A stretch of 64,000 nt of DNA. It comes from Cyathus striatus. Taxonomy: Eukaryota; Basidiomycota; Agaricomycetes; Agaricales; Nidulariaceae. The stretch lies in NCBI GenBank assembly GCA_025738555.1, contig JAOVFP010000001.1, positions 6,200,001-6,264,000 of the forward strand, written 5' to 3'. This document shows, piece by piece, positions 1 to 11,760 of the stretch (position 1 is its first letter; each line of letters starts with the position of its first letter). Position numbers and translations under genes: made by a program. The notes under the pieces were generated by a model, which was given only the letters and a program-made list of their open reading frames with translations, had not been told where the DNA came from and made no database searches.

Positions 1-612
1 TGACGAAGAGCGATAGCTTTGAGTCTGTGTTCAGAGGAGTACGATAGGAAGTCGTGCACCATGGACAGAGTGTGAGCAGCCTAGATGTGTATCATGAATG
101 TCGTTTTCGGTTTGCGAATTTTCCACGCTGACGAGAGAAGGGAGAGGGACAATGATTCCCTCGGCCTCGGTTCTACACCATCCTCAGTACAATCTAACGA
201 AAGCGGGGAAGGCAACGTACCACCACTACCCTTCCTCGATACATTCACAGGCAGCACCTCCGTAATCCAAGCAACCCCACCGCCAGAATGACCATCACAC
301 TAATCGGAATCATCAGTGTGCCAATCCACCCGTCATCACCCCGCCATATTGAGAGGGTGGTGGTAGCGCGTAAGGTACAAAGGGATGCGATGCAGCATAG
401 GCACCTAGGTCTTTAGTGTAATACCGATGGTTATAAGTCTGTGTCTAAAAGAGGAATGCGAGTGTAAGCAGGCTAAGGAGTGGAACAATTTGAATCAAGG
501 CGAGCGTACCAGTAGTGACAACCATGACCCTCGAATTCATCCTGGGACCTAAATTGCGTTGGTTAGTGCTTTACAGCATTGAGCTCGTGCTTCTTCTAGT
601 CTAGGCTCTGAG
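1..612 (-). pseudogene. NDC1 nucleoporin remnant, copy C (5' exons only)
   Basis: The first 290 bases and about 540-612 match the 5' exons of the two longer NDC1-like copies at 30800-31462 and 35240-35862, read on the minus strand. The best-preserved part is the exon with the loop 'ITEVLPV' and a downstream lysine-rich stretch, which follows the second membrane segment in the other copies. The start exon is broken: the Met-Pro-Lys start seen near 31462 is absent. Known role of the family: a multi-spanning pore-membrane nucleoporin that anchors nuclear pore complexes and, in fungi, spindle pole bodies. Nothing here can make that protein. The rest of the gene would lie left of the window start. 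It sits divergently upstream of the NLR copy at 8737, as copy B does upstream of 38540. Confidence 0.6.
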
Positions 613-954
613 TGCGACATGTATATGTTTGCATATCCACAATCTTTGAATATTGTTCAGTCTTCTGCATTGGGTGAATGAAAGTGGGACTCAGCTTCGC
701 ATCATGTGATATTGTGACTGCCAGTGCCTCATACGCTTAGCGCCAACTTAGCGCTCAGCACTCAACGTCAACTTTCAAGCTCTCAAGCACCAGTGACAAA
801 CCATCTCAAAAGCCCCCTTTTCTATGGAAACCCGGAGCACCACGCTCAGAAGCATCAAAAGATTTCGTGCTCCGAGCATCGGCTGCTCGGCAGATCGCCT
901 ATGCCTTCGCTTAGATATGCATGCTCCGGTAATGAAATTTGGTAGCAACTTGCC

Positions 955-1025
955 TCGCATAATTATCCGGACCCATCCGGTTTTGCCTAAATTCGGATAA
1001 TATCCGTGGGTATTCGGCCTTAGTC
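955..1025 (-). repeat. hAT-like terminal sequence, CpG-retaining copy
   Basis: Read on the minus strand, this stretch matches the left terminus of the element at 13333-14240. All five CpG sites here are TpG or CpA there. It is probably an older hAT-type end nested inside the 823-4117 element. Confidence 0.55.
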
Positions 1026-1221
1026 TGTGGGGTTGAACTTGGGTGCCATACTTTCATGTATTTCACTTAAAGTATGGTTTCTAGACTAATACATTATGAA
1101 AATTTACAAAAATTTAACCAGTAATAGTTCATGTTGATATAGTTAAAATAAGAATCTCTATTGAATGTCAAGGACAATGTATTAATTATATAATTTGACT
1201 CTCTCATCCTAATTCTATAGC

Positions 1222-2570
1222 TTGTTCTTTCTTTCCTTCCCCCATCAAATAAATTATCTTATATATCCACCATTTATTCTCCATTCCTTTGTAAATTGGT
1301 GTACTATTTCAACCTCCCTCAATGTCAAGAATGACATATTGACTGTACGTTTCAGGGCTTTTGTTCTATTGCTATCAAGTCTTCTATTATTTCTTCCCCA
1401 AACTAAAAATTACTATCATTTCACTACAATGTGTGGTCAATTTGTTTCTTAAATTGATGTATCGTTAGCACTATACTGAATGTTGATAACGACCAATTAA
1501 ACATAAAATTTGGTGCTCATGTTCCAATGCTATCTATTTTTCTATCATTCATTCCCCACTCCAATGATTTATTATCATTTCGCCACCAGTTGTGGCCTGT
1601 TCGTTTTTTAACTTAGCATATGATTAGCCCTCGTTTCAAAGTTTAGAATGACATATTAATCATATGATCCAGACTTCATGTTCTAATGCTATGATTTATT
1701 CTTTCCTATCTACCCCTCCACTAATGATCTACTACTTTAAAGTCTAAACTCTTTCTTTTATGAATGTATGCACAGGCACATTCCATTTTTGATTTAAACT
1801 GTATTGTTATGGGTCGTGTACTCATAATGGTGGTGTATTCCTATGAATATACTAGTTAGTGAATATATGTGTCTGTTACCTTTGGTTTGTGAGTCTTGAG
1901 CCTTGAGTCGAGTTGGGGGTCTGTTATAGCAGTCTAGATCATGACGATCAATAAGGTACTGCCAAAGGTACTCATAAGCAAATGTCACGTAACAAGTAAC
2001 AACGTGAATGTCAGAGTGGAGTGAGTCTTGACGTTCTTAGGACAGTGTAAGTAGTACAGAGTGTAGTCTTGTACTGTAGTCACATAGTTGATAGCTTTCA
2101 AAGGTATCTAGTAGGTGATTCTTAGCTTATTGAATAAGTAGTGGTTTAAATGTGTAAAAAAGATGTATTGCTATCATCTAGAGCTTCTGATTAAATACAA
2201 ATGGAAGTAATAAGTGCTAGGATACTTGCATAGAATCTATTCTACACAAGATCGTTCTATGTGGTTCTACGATGCACAAGTCTCTTCTATGTACGAGAAG
2301 ATACAATTTACTAGGAAAATAAAAGAATAAAGTAGTTGAATACTTTAGAAGAAACTCAAAGGTACAAGTAGAGGTAGTATATGCTAGAATATACCATAAT
2401 ATGTATCATGTATACATACTTCAACTATACACCACACCAATCTGCTATACAATGTTATTTTATTTCTCATTCAACTTAATTAACAACCCAGATTTGTAAG
2501 TACTTGTATATATTCATTCTTACTCATCTGTTAACTTGCTGGACTCGTTAAAATATGTCTAGCTTTGCTA
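1222..2570. other. AT-rich interior of the 823-4117 element, no gene seen
   Basis: The short open frames here have no family resemblance and no supporting introns. Near 1440-1680 there are loosely repeated phrases (a 'tgtggtcaatttgtttctt' type and 'aatgacatattgac'), suggesting decayed internal duplication. I see no coding signal. Confidence 0.5.
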
Positions 2571-2574
2571 ATGC

Positions 2575-3060
2575 ACCTCTAAATTTGATCCTGCTACTCT
2601 TGGTTTGCAAAAACGTGTGTATCTTCATGAACACTCATCTAGTTTCATTCCAACTCATCTAGGATCACTTAAACATGAACATCTTTTGTGATACTTATCC
2701 ATCTTCATGAATACTCCTCCAGCTTCTTGAATACCCCTCTATCATTGTCAATATCTCATCAGCTTCGTTGTGAACCCTTTAGGCTTGTTCAAACACTGTT
2801 AGATTCGTTCCCAATACTCTCGGCTTATTCAAACACTCCTTACTTCGTTTCTAGTCTTATGGGCTTGTTCAAACACCTCTAGCTTCGTTGCAAGTCCCCT
2901 GGGCTTGTTCAGACACTCTCATCTTCGTTGTAACTCCTTTTGACTTGTACAAACACTTCCAACTTCGTTGCAAATTCTCTGGGCTTGTCTAGACACTCCC
3001 AACATCATTCTTATTTGTCTGGGCTTGTTCAAACACTCCCAGCTTTGTTAAGTTCATTCA
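2575..3060. repeat. Tandem array, 40-bp unit
   Basis: About a dozen diverged units of roughly 40 bp share the core 'gggcttgttcaaacac' followed by 'agcttcgttg'. Spacing of the cleanest neighbouring units (2870-2960) is 40 bp. The array lies inside the 823-4117 transposon. Confidence 0.75.
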
Positions 3061-3445
3061 ATTTACAGATCTCTGGTTGGTTCTGAAGGTCATTGCTTCG
3101 TTAGAAAGGTCTGCTTTGAGTTCTAAGTCTGTGTTTTGTTTTCAAGGTTTCTGGTTCGTTCTGAATGGCATTGCTTCGTTATAATACTCTGTTCTTCGTT
3201 CTCAAAGTCTGTGCATTGTTTTCAAGGTCTCTAAATTGTTCTGAAGGTCTTTTCTTTGTTATAATACTCTGTGCTTCGATTTAAAGGTCTGTGCTTCCGT
3301 TTCAAGGTCTCTAATTCATTCTTAAGGTATTTGCTTCGTTATAATCCTATGTGCTTTGTTCTCAAAGTCTGTGATTTGTATATAAGGTTGTTGGTGTGTT
3401 TTGAGCGTCATTACTTTGTGATGCTCAGCACTTCATTTTCAAGAT
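3060..3445. repeat. Tandem array, ~85-bp unit
   Basis: Four to five diverged units contain 'cattgcttcgttataatac', 'gtgcttcgttctcaaag' and 'tttcaaggtctctgg'. It follows directly on the 40-bp array and shares its TTCGTT core, so both probably grew from one ancestral repeat. Confidence 0.65.
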
Positions 3446-3875
3446 CTCTGGTCATTGCTTCATTTTTAAGCTCTCTACTTCACTCTTACTCTCTTTATTT
3501 TATTCTCAAGCAGTACTGATTTGCTCTGCCAGTGTTTTATTGTGCTACTTATTCCCTTTGCTTCATTCCCAAGTGCTGTACTTTGATATTGCAGTCACAG
3601 TTGCACTGGCTATTGCCTATTTGCACTAAAAAAATAGTAAATTTTAATACTACTTATGTATCTAATGACTCTTTCATTATACACTGTGGAATGTGTTCTA
3701 AATTCTAATGCATGAAAACCCCTGGGTTAGCCATGGGTATTGAAACCTGTGTCAAACCCATACCCTTTCCCACGGGTATGGATATGGGTCACATTCAATA
3801 CACCCGGGGGTTACCCATGCTATTCCCTAGCTAAACCTGACTTTAAAAAAGAAGGCCAAGGTGCAGTCTATCTCA

Positions 3876-3918
3876 GGTCACGAGCATCGTTTCCGTTGTG
3901 GAAACGACGCTCGTGACC
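3876..3918. repeat. 19-bp hairpin near the right end of the 3.3-kb element
   Basis: Arms 3876-3894 and 3900-3918 are complementary with one mismatch around a 5-nt loop (GTTGT). It lies subterminally in the transposon and is far more CpG-rich than the surrounding sequence. Confidence 0.8.
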
Positions 3919-4223
3919 ACGCTTAAGTAATCACCAATTTGGCTTTATTTGTACTGCTCTAGCTATTAGTAAAAAACCTCACCGATGCGAGTTGCTACTG
4001 AATTTCATTACCGGAGCAGACATATCTAAGTGAAGGCGCAAGCGATATGCTGAGCAGCCGATGCTCGGAGCACGAAATCTTTTGATGCTTCTGAGCATGG
4101 TGCTCCGGGTTTCCATACTTTTCCTGGACGTCTTCAAATTGCATCCAAAGTACAGCAAAGCTCACATAACCTCAGAGTGCCAAAAATAGGACCATAGAAG
4201 AAAACGAAGAGTCGAAATCAAGT

Positions 4224-5782
4224 CAAGGGGGTGTCACCAAAAAAATAATACACCGGGGGTCGGATTTTTTGCGAAGGCCTATGTGGAGACCCTACCTACC
4301 CTACCGTGTCAATTATATTCCTTATTAGGACAAGTTATGTCACGTGTCCTGTACGTTTGGTGCCTTGCCATGCTCTTTGCCTTGACCCTTGGCTCCGTTT
4401 GTCTTGGAAGTTTCCTATTCATGTCGTCTCTCGCACTTTACCAGCAGTGCATTTATCAACTTTCAGTATGTGTGATCACTCTGTAGCACTGGCAGGCTAT
4501 GACACTAACTTCCCTTACTTCATGCAGCCTTTCTGGTCAAAGTAGCAAGTAGCATACCAGGTTCTTCACACACACACACACGCCTCCTTTTAGAACCTCT
4601 ATTGGCCTTGCAAGCTTTACATGTCCAACTGCTCAATTGATACTCCCAATTACTGTGGCTGGGGTAGTACTTGGGGTTTAAAGTGAGTAATCATTGATCT
4701 AGAGTGCTCGCCAGAGAATTCACCCATTTTGTTTCAGTGTTCTTTTCGACATTTAATGGTATTTTCCACATTTTCGAGCTCTCTACACCAGCTTCCTCAA
4801 CTAGGTTCACCCCACATATGTTTCCTGACAGTACTCCAAAAATTCTACAGCGACGCTGTCACCCAGCACAAGACCTCCCACCATCAACGAAGTGCTGTTC
4901 ATTATTTCCTTGGACAGCCACAGTTCCAGGTGATTTCTCAACCATTGATGATGCCTATACAAAATATGTAGTAGCGTTTGGTTATTGTAAGCACCCATTA
5001 TGTTATCAGTTGTATCGAGATGTGTGACACTGGTATTCTTGTGTTGCGTAGACCTCCCCTCCTTCACTGCCATCTGCTACAAGACTGGGCAGTTCATTAT
5101 TGTCACTTTGAATCAAAATCAAAATTTTCACCATGGCTCCTGGCGCATCGACAGCGTTGAATCCTTGAGTGAGTTCAAGCTCAACTTCTGATACAGCATC
5201 AGCGCCAAATCCTCAAGTGGAATCTTCGCAACTCTGTATAACAGTTGTGCAATCGCCATTAATTGTAGCTTCTTTTTCAAGGTTAGTATTGTCAACTGTT
5301 TCGATTGTGTCATCTTCACCCCCCTACATCGAAGTGGTATCGTCAAATGTTGAAGAGTCCAGGGATGCAAAAGGTGTATTATCATTATTTATGCTGATCC
5401 CTTCCTCATATTGAGTGTTGTTGCTAGGCTTTTACATACATTTATCATTACTGCTTTGATACTTACGGAGAATGGTTGTATTGACAATGAATGAGAATAG
5501 GAGGTTGAAGTACACAGCCACTACAGTTCTCCCCATTGACCAACCGAGTGAGCTGCCTAGAATGGACATATATCTCAATATTGTTGAATTTGATCCCCAA
5601 AAGCTCAGTATTGCAACCAAATCACAAATTTGCGATTGCTATGTCAACCTTTGTTTGAAAATATCCTGTTTTAGTCAATATTTATTCCCAAAAAATCGAC
5701 CTCCAAAAATTTTCTAAGAGTGAATGAGGTACCCTATCTATCTAGACCCCCGGTAGCCAATTCAACACGTGACACCCCCTTG
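4224..5782. mobile_element. 1.56-kb hAT-like non-autonomous transposon, 8-bp TSD
   Basis: The ends are CAAGGGGGTGTCAC (4224) and its exact complement (5769-5782). Both are flanked by AATCAAGT (4216-4223 and 5783-5790). The paralogous locus near 36190-36200 is empty ('accaagtcgaaact'). An 8-bp duplication and a CA-rG-rich terminus fit the hAT superfamily. Further subterminal complementarity includes 'caccgggggtc' against 'gacccccggt'. No transposase reading frame is recognisable. A short CA microsatellite lies at about 4567-4581. Confidence 0.82.
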
Positions 5783-5959
5783 AATCAAGTCAACACGGGA
5801 GCGATCCTTCTACTAGTAGATCTTATTTTAACTGAGGGTCCAGCCACACACCGCATCATATCGATAACCACAAGGAGAGCCAATCGATTCCATCAATTCA
5901 CATAGAGGGATGCTCAGAGGGGCTAATTAAGGAAGTCGCCATTCACATTAACCACCTTA

Positions 5960-7052
5960 CACGGCAGGTTTTCAGCTGTCATGTACTGATCGGTGTTGCG
6001 CTGTAATGAGATCTGTAGTGGATGCTGTCATGTAGATCTTCAAGATCATCAGTCACACGAAAGTGACATTCAGTTGAACCAGTTTACAGCCATGTGACGA
6101 GAAAATTAATGGGATGTGTTTGAGAAATGACGATTACAGGTGTAAATGACTGGAAAAGATGAGCTCGCGTGTTCGATTCATACACGGTGCGTGTTTTAGT
6201 AGCCATTGTTATATTTTATTTCTATACTTCGTTACGAAAGATAGGATACTGCATTCATGATCGGATGTCCAGAATTCACTGTTGTGTCTATGATAAATCT
6301 ATGAACTATCAAAAACCATGGATTAGAGTCAGAGTGAAGTGCTCAGAGAGTTCAGACATTATGAACTCTTCCCATTGGCAAACAAAAGTACATAGAAGAA
6401 TTATACCAATGTGCTGCAAACCATGTTTATTATGTGCAGTGGACAGTTCAACGAAGGAGAGAGAAACAAAGGTTTACCAGTGAGTGAACAGTATACAATA
6501 AATTGATATTATCATCTAATTTATATGTCATTACATGGACTAACGGTAGAACGTTACTGTAAGTTAGGTTTTTATGTCATGCGGTCAAAAGTTCAATTCC
6601 ACATTGAAGCATTTTTAAAGCCAAGCAGATACCTATCTTCGCATGTTTTTTTTGTGGACAGCAATATTGTAACTGCAGTATAACCTAACTTACACTATTT
6701 TATACATACCTATTGTAAGTACACCATTATAAATCCTAATTAAAAATCTATACTGAAGATAAATTGTTACAAGATTAACACATAATTAAAACAAACTCAC
6801 GATGACGTTCACACGAGGCATGAATGTAGCATGCAGGCTCGGCTATTCTGGCTTGGGTTAGATTTAGAAATTGTTCTGGGTTATCCAATAGTATTTCATT
6901 GAGATCACCTGCTATCACATGTTTGTAAACCAGCTCAATTTACTATCACACCTGTGACTGATGATCTTGAAAGATCTTACATGACAGCATCCACTACAGG
7001 TCTCACTACAGCATAACACCGATCAGTACATGACAGCTAAAAACCCGCCATG
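5960..7052. mobile_element. 1.09-kb TIR element, TTA target duplication (PIF/Harbinger-like)
   Basis: Inverted repeats of about 100 bp start CACGGCAGGTTTTCAGCTGT (5960) and end with the complement of CATGGCGGGTTTTTAGCTGT (7052). TTA flanks both ends (5957-5959 and 7053-7055), and the paralogue at 36380 reads straight through ('ccttagacat'). A TWA-type 3-bp duplication is typical of PIF/Harbinger, but no transposase is present to confirm it. A second family member begins at 63739. The interior contains a tRNA-like box pair (6535-6625). Confidence 0.78.
6535..6625 (+). other. tRNA-like / Pol III box-like segment inside the TTA element
   Basis: 'GGTAGAACGTTACTG' (about 6547) resembles a tRNA D-arm (A box). 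'AGTTCAATTCC' (about 6590) is a good B box and is followed by a short T-run. I cannot fold a convincing acceptor stem, so this is a tRNA relic or SINE-like head rather than a gene. A second B-box-like word, 'GTGTTCGATTC', occurs at about 6168. Confidence 0.3.
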
Positions 7053-7061
7053 TTAGACATA

Positions 7062-7436
7062 CTGTACTAATTGAAATAGTTTGGCATTCATGCGTCACAG
7101 AGCTACCTGATTTGCCGAAATTTGGTACTTGTCACGCGTCATATTTGCAACTGACGAAAGGTCTGAGAAGTCACGAATAAAATTTTTCTTCGAGCAGGTT
7201 TTGAACGGCTGATTTCACTATTTTTTCATACATTTTTGGTCTTTCGTGATGCATTTGCTCAATTTTCCGCTATGCCATAACATGTTATACAGTAAAATAC
7301 CTTAATTCTATATATGTGGGGATGAAAATGCCGAAAATTTCAATTTGTCACGCTGTAATTCTGACCTGACGAAATGGTTTGTTGGTTGGGGCTGTCATGC
7401 ACATGCAAGGGTGCCGAAGTATTCCAATTAGTACAG
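7062..7436. mobile_element. 375-bp MITE, TA target duplication (Tc1/mariner-like)
   Basis: Inverted ends begin CTGTACTAATTGAAATA (7062) and finish with the complement of CTGTACTAATTGGAATA (7436), with diverged complementarity continuing inward. TA stands at both flanks (7060-7061, 7437-7438). The paralogue at 36386-36396 reads 'gacatacttag', a perfect empty site. Length, TA duplication and lack of coding sequence fit a Tc1/mariner-type MITE. Confidence 0.82.
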
Positions 7437-7438
7437 TA

Positions 7439-8620
7439 CTTAGTAGAAGCCACACGATCAGGGAGCATAGATCTGAATGTATCACTGTGAGACAACTTAC
7501 AGGGAACCTAAGCTCGATGACATCCAGAAGCAAATGAAGATGAAGTAGCTGGTGAAGAAGCTTCATATTCACTCGGTGCACATGCTCACGCCCCAATCAA
7601 GCGTTTCTTGATGTAAATCTATACTTCTATCGATACCACAAGACTCAGGAATAGGTATCAGCGTTCGAGAAAGGCTTGCATGCTCTTTTTCGCAATCTTC
7701 ATTGTGGTTCATTCTCATCTTACCTGTGCTTTATATCCTTCGACATCCACTAACACGTTCACTGTTTAGTGTTACATCGCCAGAGTTGAAATAAAATGAT
7801 ATACTTGCACCACCTGACGAAAATGTACAGCAAAGACTTACTTTCACATTCATATCGCGAATCGGTATGAGAGGGCATAGAGGTTCTGGTGACGAGGGCT
7901 AGGTTCGACGGGTTAAACACCATATTTGACCCGTGTAAGAAGGTTTTTTCGGTCGCTGTGTAATGTCATCTCATAAAATAGACCTTCGGCAACCACAAGC
8001 TCAAAGAATATCAAGTGTTAGAACGACCTGCTCAACTTGCAAGGATAAGACGAAAAAGGGAGTTACTATCTGGGTCAGTGCTTCGATATGAGGAAGCTGC
8101 TGCCTTGCATCGCCTTCGACACATGTACATGTACACTAAAACGATGACAAGTATTCCCATGTCAGATGGTCAGTGGATAATAATAGTCGTTAATTATCTT
8201 ATTCATATCGACTTCTTTCTCCCACTGGGCTGCATCACAATGGGACACATGCTGCCTGTCTAGAACATAAATAGTTGTGGTTAGCGCTTCGTTATCTCAT
8301 GCATGTCTTCATTTATTACATATTTCTCTTGGTAGAATTTGCTTTCTGTACTTTGTTGGATTCCGTGTGTCTGGTAGTACAGATTTTTGTAGTGTTCATG
8401 TTGTTAACACTGTCCTGTCCTGGCTAATGCCTGCACGAAAAAGCTGGTATGAATTTGATCTATTCATATCCCTTATCGATAAACTCTATTCTCACGTTCG
8501 TGATGCCAATGAGCTTAATAATTATAAATACATACATCGTGTCTGATATACATAGAACATGAAGGAACCAGTCTCCATTTATAGTTGCTGATCATTCCGA
8601 TAATTTAGGTCGAAACACGC
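7439..8620. other. NLR1 upstream region with a decayed minus-strand gene
   Basis: This is collinear with 36393-38400. On the minus strand both copies keep 'MVFNPSNLALV' (about 7925 and 36870), followed by a gap and a leucine-rich piece ending near 7348/36337. They look like two exons of one unidentified gene, frame-broken in both copies. The region is CpG-rich compared with the NLR gene. I do not recognise the protein. Confidence 0.35.
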
Positions 8621-8632
8621 ATGACACAGCAC

Positions 8633-8638
8633 TATATA
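8633..8638 (+). promoter_or_regulatory. TATA box of NLR1
   Basis: The phrase CTATATAGCTC lies about 104 bp before the ATG. The same phrase occurs at the equivalent distance in the paralogue (38435-38440), inside a stretch otherwise diverged between the copies. Confidence 0.5.
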
Positions 8639-8989
8639 GCTCACTCACTGAAACGTTTGATCCCCCCCTCCTGTGTTCATAAACTCCAAACTCAAGCGCA
8701 ACAACAACAATTCACAAGCTCCACAACACATTTACAATGTTTGAAAATAGGTCCAGTGCTCAAGCATTCTCTAATGTGCAACAAGTCAATGCACAAGGTG
8801 CAAACATCAATACTGTTGCTGGTGATCAAATTACTGTCAATAACCACAATGTAAATAAGGAATATGAAATCTTGGAAAAACTTAAACTATTGAAGCCTGT
8901 TGATCATAACCTGCATGATCCACCTACATGCATGAAAGGGACTAGGGTTACTATTCTGAAGGAGATTTATGAGTGGCTAAAAGATTTTG

Positions 8990-9044
8990 GTATTTATCTG
9001 TATTGGTATATTCATAATAGAAGGCCAATTAATCACTTATATAG
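8990..9044 (+). other. Intron 1 of NLR1 (55 bp)
   Basis: GT at 8990 and TATATAG at 9044. Splicing joins 'WLKDF' to 'DESTPNLMW' in phase 1, creating the Asp codon. The equivalent intron in the paralogue (38793-38847) has identical length and phase. Confidence 0.9.
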
Positions 9045-10465
9045 ATGAATCCACTCCAAACCTGATGTGGATTACTGGTAGTCCTGGTTCTGGAAAATCT
9101 GCAATAGCCTCCACTCTCATTGAAAAATCAAAGGAATTGGAGAGGCTGGGTGGCCACCATTTCTTTAAGGGAAATAATAGTGCCTTAGATGATGCTACTG
9201 TAGTTTGGAGAACAATAGCTGCAGACTTGGCATCAAAATCAAAGTATTCCATTTTGAGGGAGAAAATTGTAGAACATCTTGATAATAGCTTCCCTCTTGG
9301 AAGAGTTGAATGGCACTTCAAGTACCTAATTAAAGATCCACTTACTGCTTGGCAAGAGAGTCTTACTAGATTCCCACCTATATTTATAATTGATGCACTA
9401 AATGAATGTCTGTCATCAAATGAGATTAAGAATACATTTGAAGGGACATTTGAAGGGTGGACAGAACTTCCAAGACAATACAAGTTAATTTTAACTGGAA
9501 GAGCAGGTTCAGAACCTACAATTGTTAAAAACAAACAAAAATGTAGATATGTCAAACTTGAAACTGACTCTGAGCTTGATCTAGAAATAAATAATGACAT
9601 ATATCATTTTTTTAAACATTCCTTTGAGATTCACCAAAAAGATCTGCAATTATATTCAATAGAAACAGAATTACAGAAAATGACAACAAAAGCTGCAGGA
9701 TTATTCATATGGGCATCCACTGCAATGAAGTACATTACTACAAATACTAAGTTAAAAGAATCATCACCAAGAGAGAAGCTTAAACAAATTCTATCTGGTG
9801 CTGTAGACAATTCAGTTAACACACTCTATGAGCAAATCCTTCAGACATCATTTGGAAGATGGGATGATGACAGACAGGAAATTGTAAGACAGGTGTTGGC
9901 AACAATATATTTAGCCAAGTCTCCCCTACCTGAAGATGGTCTAGAATACTTTGTGAGATGTGATAGTAATGATGACCACATGAAAGAAGAAATTGAAAGA
10001 GTACTGAATTTCCTTCAGCCAGTTATAACAATTAGCAACAATAAAATAACATTTCATCACTTATCATTTATTGAATTTTTGGGAAAAATTCCTAAAGAGA
10101 AAGAATTCTCAATAAATAGTGAAAAGTATATAAATAGAATGGGAAAAGCAGTATTTCAGATACTCAACAATAAACTAAAATTTAACATATGCAATATTGA
10201 ATCATCATATACAAGGAATGAAGAAATTTATGACTTAGAAAAAAAAGTATCTGAGCATATACCAATGCATGCTCAATATTGCTGTAAATATTGAAACTTG
10301 CATTACATGGAAATGATTGAAGTTGGGAAGGATATATCAAGTTGCTTAGAGGAATTTCATATATTTATATATTGCAAATTCTTGTACTGGCTGGAGGTTA
10401 TGAGTCTATTAAATGAGATGGAAGAAGTACAGGAAATGTTAAAAAGGATATCTCATTACATGAAA

Positions 10466-10513
10466 GTAAGTGGTAAATACCTCTAAAAGAACAAATATCT
10501 TACATTGCATTAG
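10466..10513 (+). other. Intron 2 of NLR1 (48 bp), lost in the paralogue
   Basis: GTAAGT at 10466 and TTAG at 10513, phase 0. It contains in-frame stops that splicing removes, giving Met-Lys|Lys-Asn-Met-Lys-Val. At the same place the paralogue has only GTATTAAAAATAAAT, in frame, which looks like the intron's two ends fused by a deletion of about 40 nt. Confidence 0.75.
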
Positions 10514-10739
10514 AAAAATATGAAGGTCTTTGAATTTATTGAGGATGGTGCAAAATTTGTTGCAAACTTCTATTTTCCCATATCAAAAAGTGTGCCACAC
10601 ATATATCTGTCAGCACTAGCATTTGCCCCCCAAAATTCATTGATTGTAAGGCATTATTCATCCTCATTTCAAAATCTGCTGTCCATAAGAAAAGGAAGAG
10701 ATATAGACTGGAATACCACATTATATAATGTGTATTATA

Positions 10740-11760
10740 ATGGTTCAGGAGTGAATTCTGTAGCCTTTTCACATGATGGAAGTCAGGTAGTACTTGGCTC
10801 ATGGGATAAAACTGTCAGAGTATGGAATGTGGAGAGTGGAAAAACTATTGCTGGACCATTTGAAGGCCACAGCCAAGAAGTGACATCAGTGGCATTCTCT
10901 CCAGATGGAAAACAAGTGGTGTCTGGCTCATGGGATCAAACTGTCAGAGTATGGAATGTGGAGAGTGGAAAAACTATTGCTGGACCATTTGAAGGCCACA
11001 GCCAAGAAGTGACATCAGTGGCATTCTCTCCAGATGGAAAACAAGTGGTGTCTGGCTCACGAGATAAAACTGTCAGAGTATGGAATGTGGAGAGTGGAAA
11101 AATTATTGCTGGACCATTTGAAGGCCACAGCCAAGAAGTGACATCAGTGGCATTCTCTCCAGATGGAAAACAAGTGGTGTCTGGCTCAGGAGATAAAACT
11201 GTCAGAGTATGGAATGTGGAGAGTGGAAAAACTATTGCTGGACCATTTGAAGGCCACAGCAGATGGGTGACATCAGTGGCATTCTCTTCAGATGGGAAAC
11301 AAGTGGTGTCTGGCTCACATGATAAAACTGTCAGAGTATGGAATGTGGAGAGTGGAAAAACTATTGCTGGACCATTTGAAGGCCACAGCAGATGGGTGAC
11401 ATCAGTGGCATTCTCTTCAGATGGGAAACAAGTGGTGTCTGGCTCACATGATAAAACTGTCAGAGTATGGAATGTGGAGAGTGGAAAAACTATTGCTGGA
11501 CCATTTGAAGGCCACAGCCATTTTGTGACATCAGTAGCATTCTCTCCAGATGGAAAACAAGTGGTGTCTGGCTCAGGAGATAAAACTGTCAGAGTATGGA
11601 ATGTGGAGAGTGGAAAAATTATTGCTGGACCATTTGAAGGCCACAGCCAAGAAGTGACATCAGTGGCATTCTCTCCAGATGGAAAACAAGTGGTGTCTGA
11701 CTCATGAGATGACACTGTCAGAGTATGGAATGTGGAGAGTGGAAAAACCACTGCTGACCT
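10740..11760 (+). repeat. 129-bp coding tandem array, 8 WD40 repeats
   Basis: Eight units of 129 bp (43 codons) are nearly identical in DNA. Variation clusters after 'FEGHS' (QE, RW, HF) and around 'SGS-x-D' (W, R, G, H). Unit 8 carries the TGA at 11705. The strong internal identity also makes the opposite strand open for 271 codons, which is a shadow and not a gene. Confidence 0.92.

Larger units (their letters stand above)
823..4117. mobile_element. 3.3-kb TIR transposon, 6-bp target duplication
   Basis: The termini are about 130-bp imperfect inverted repeats starting TATGGAAACCCGGAGCACCA (823) and ending with its complement (4117). CTTTTC stands immediately outside both ends (817-822, 4118-4123). 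The paralogous locus at about 36135-36155 is uninterrupted, so the boundaries are well supported. No transposase is visible. The interior is AT-rich sequence, a hAT-like terminus (955-1025), two tandem arrays (2575-3445), a second terminus-like segment rich in ACCC/GGGT motifs (3710-3840) and a 19-bp hairpin (3876-3918). The element therefore looks non-autonomous and composite. A 6-bp duplication does not assign a superfamily by itself. Confidence 0.8.

Noticed and set aside
10936..11751. 271-codon open frame on the minus strand of NLR1
   Set aside because: It exactly mirrors the 129-bp WD40 repeat units. Openness comes from the periodic coding strand.
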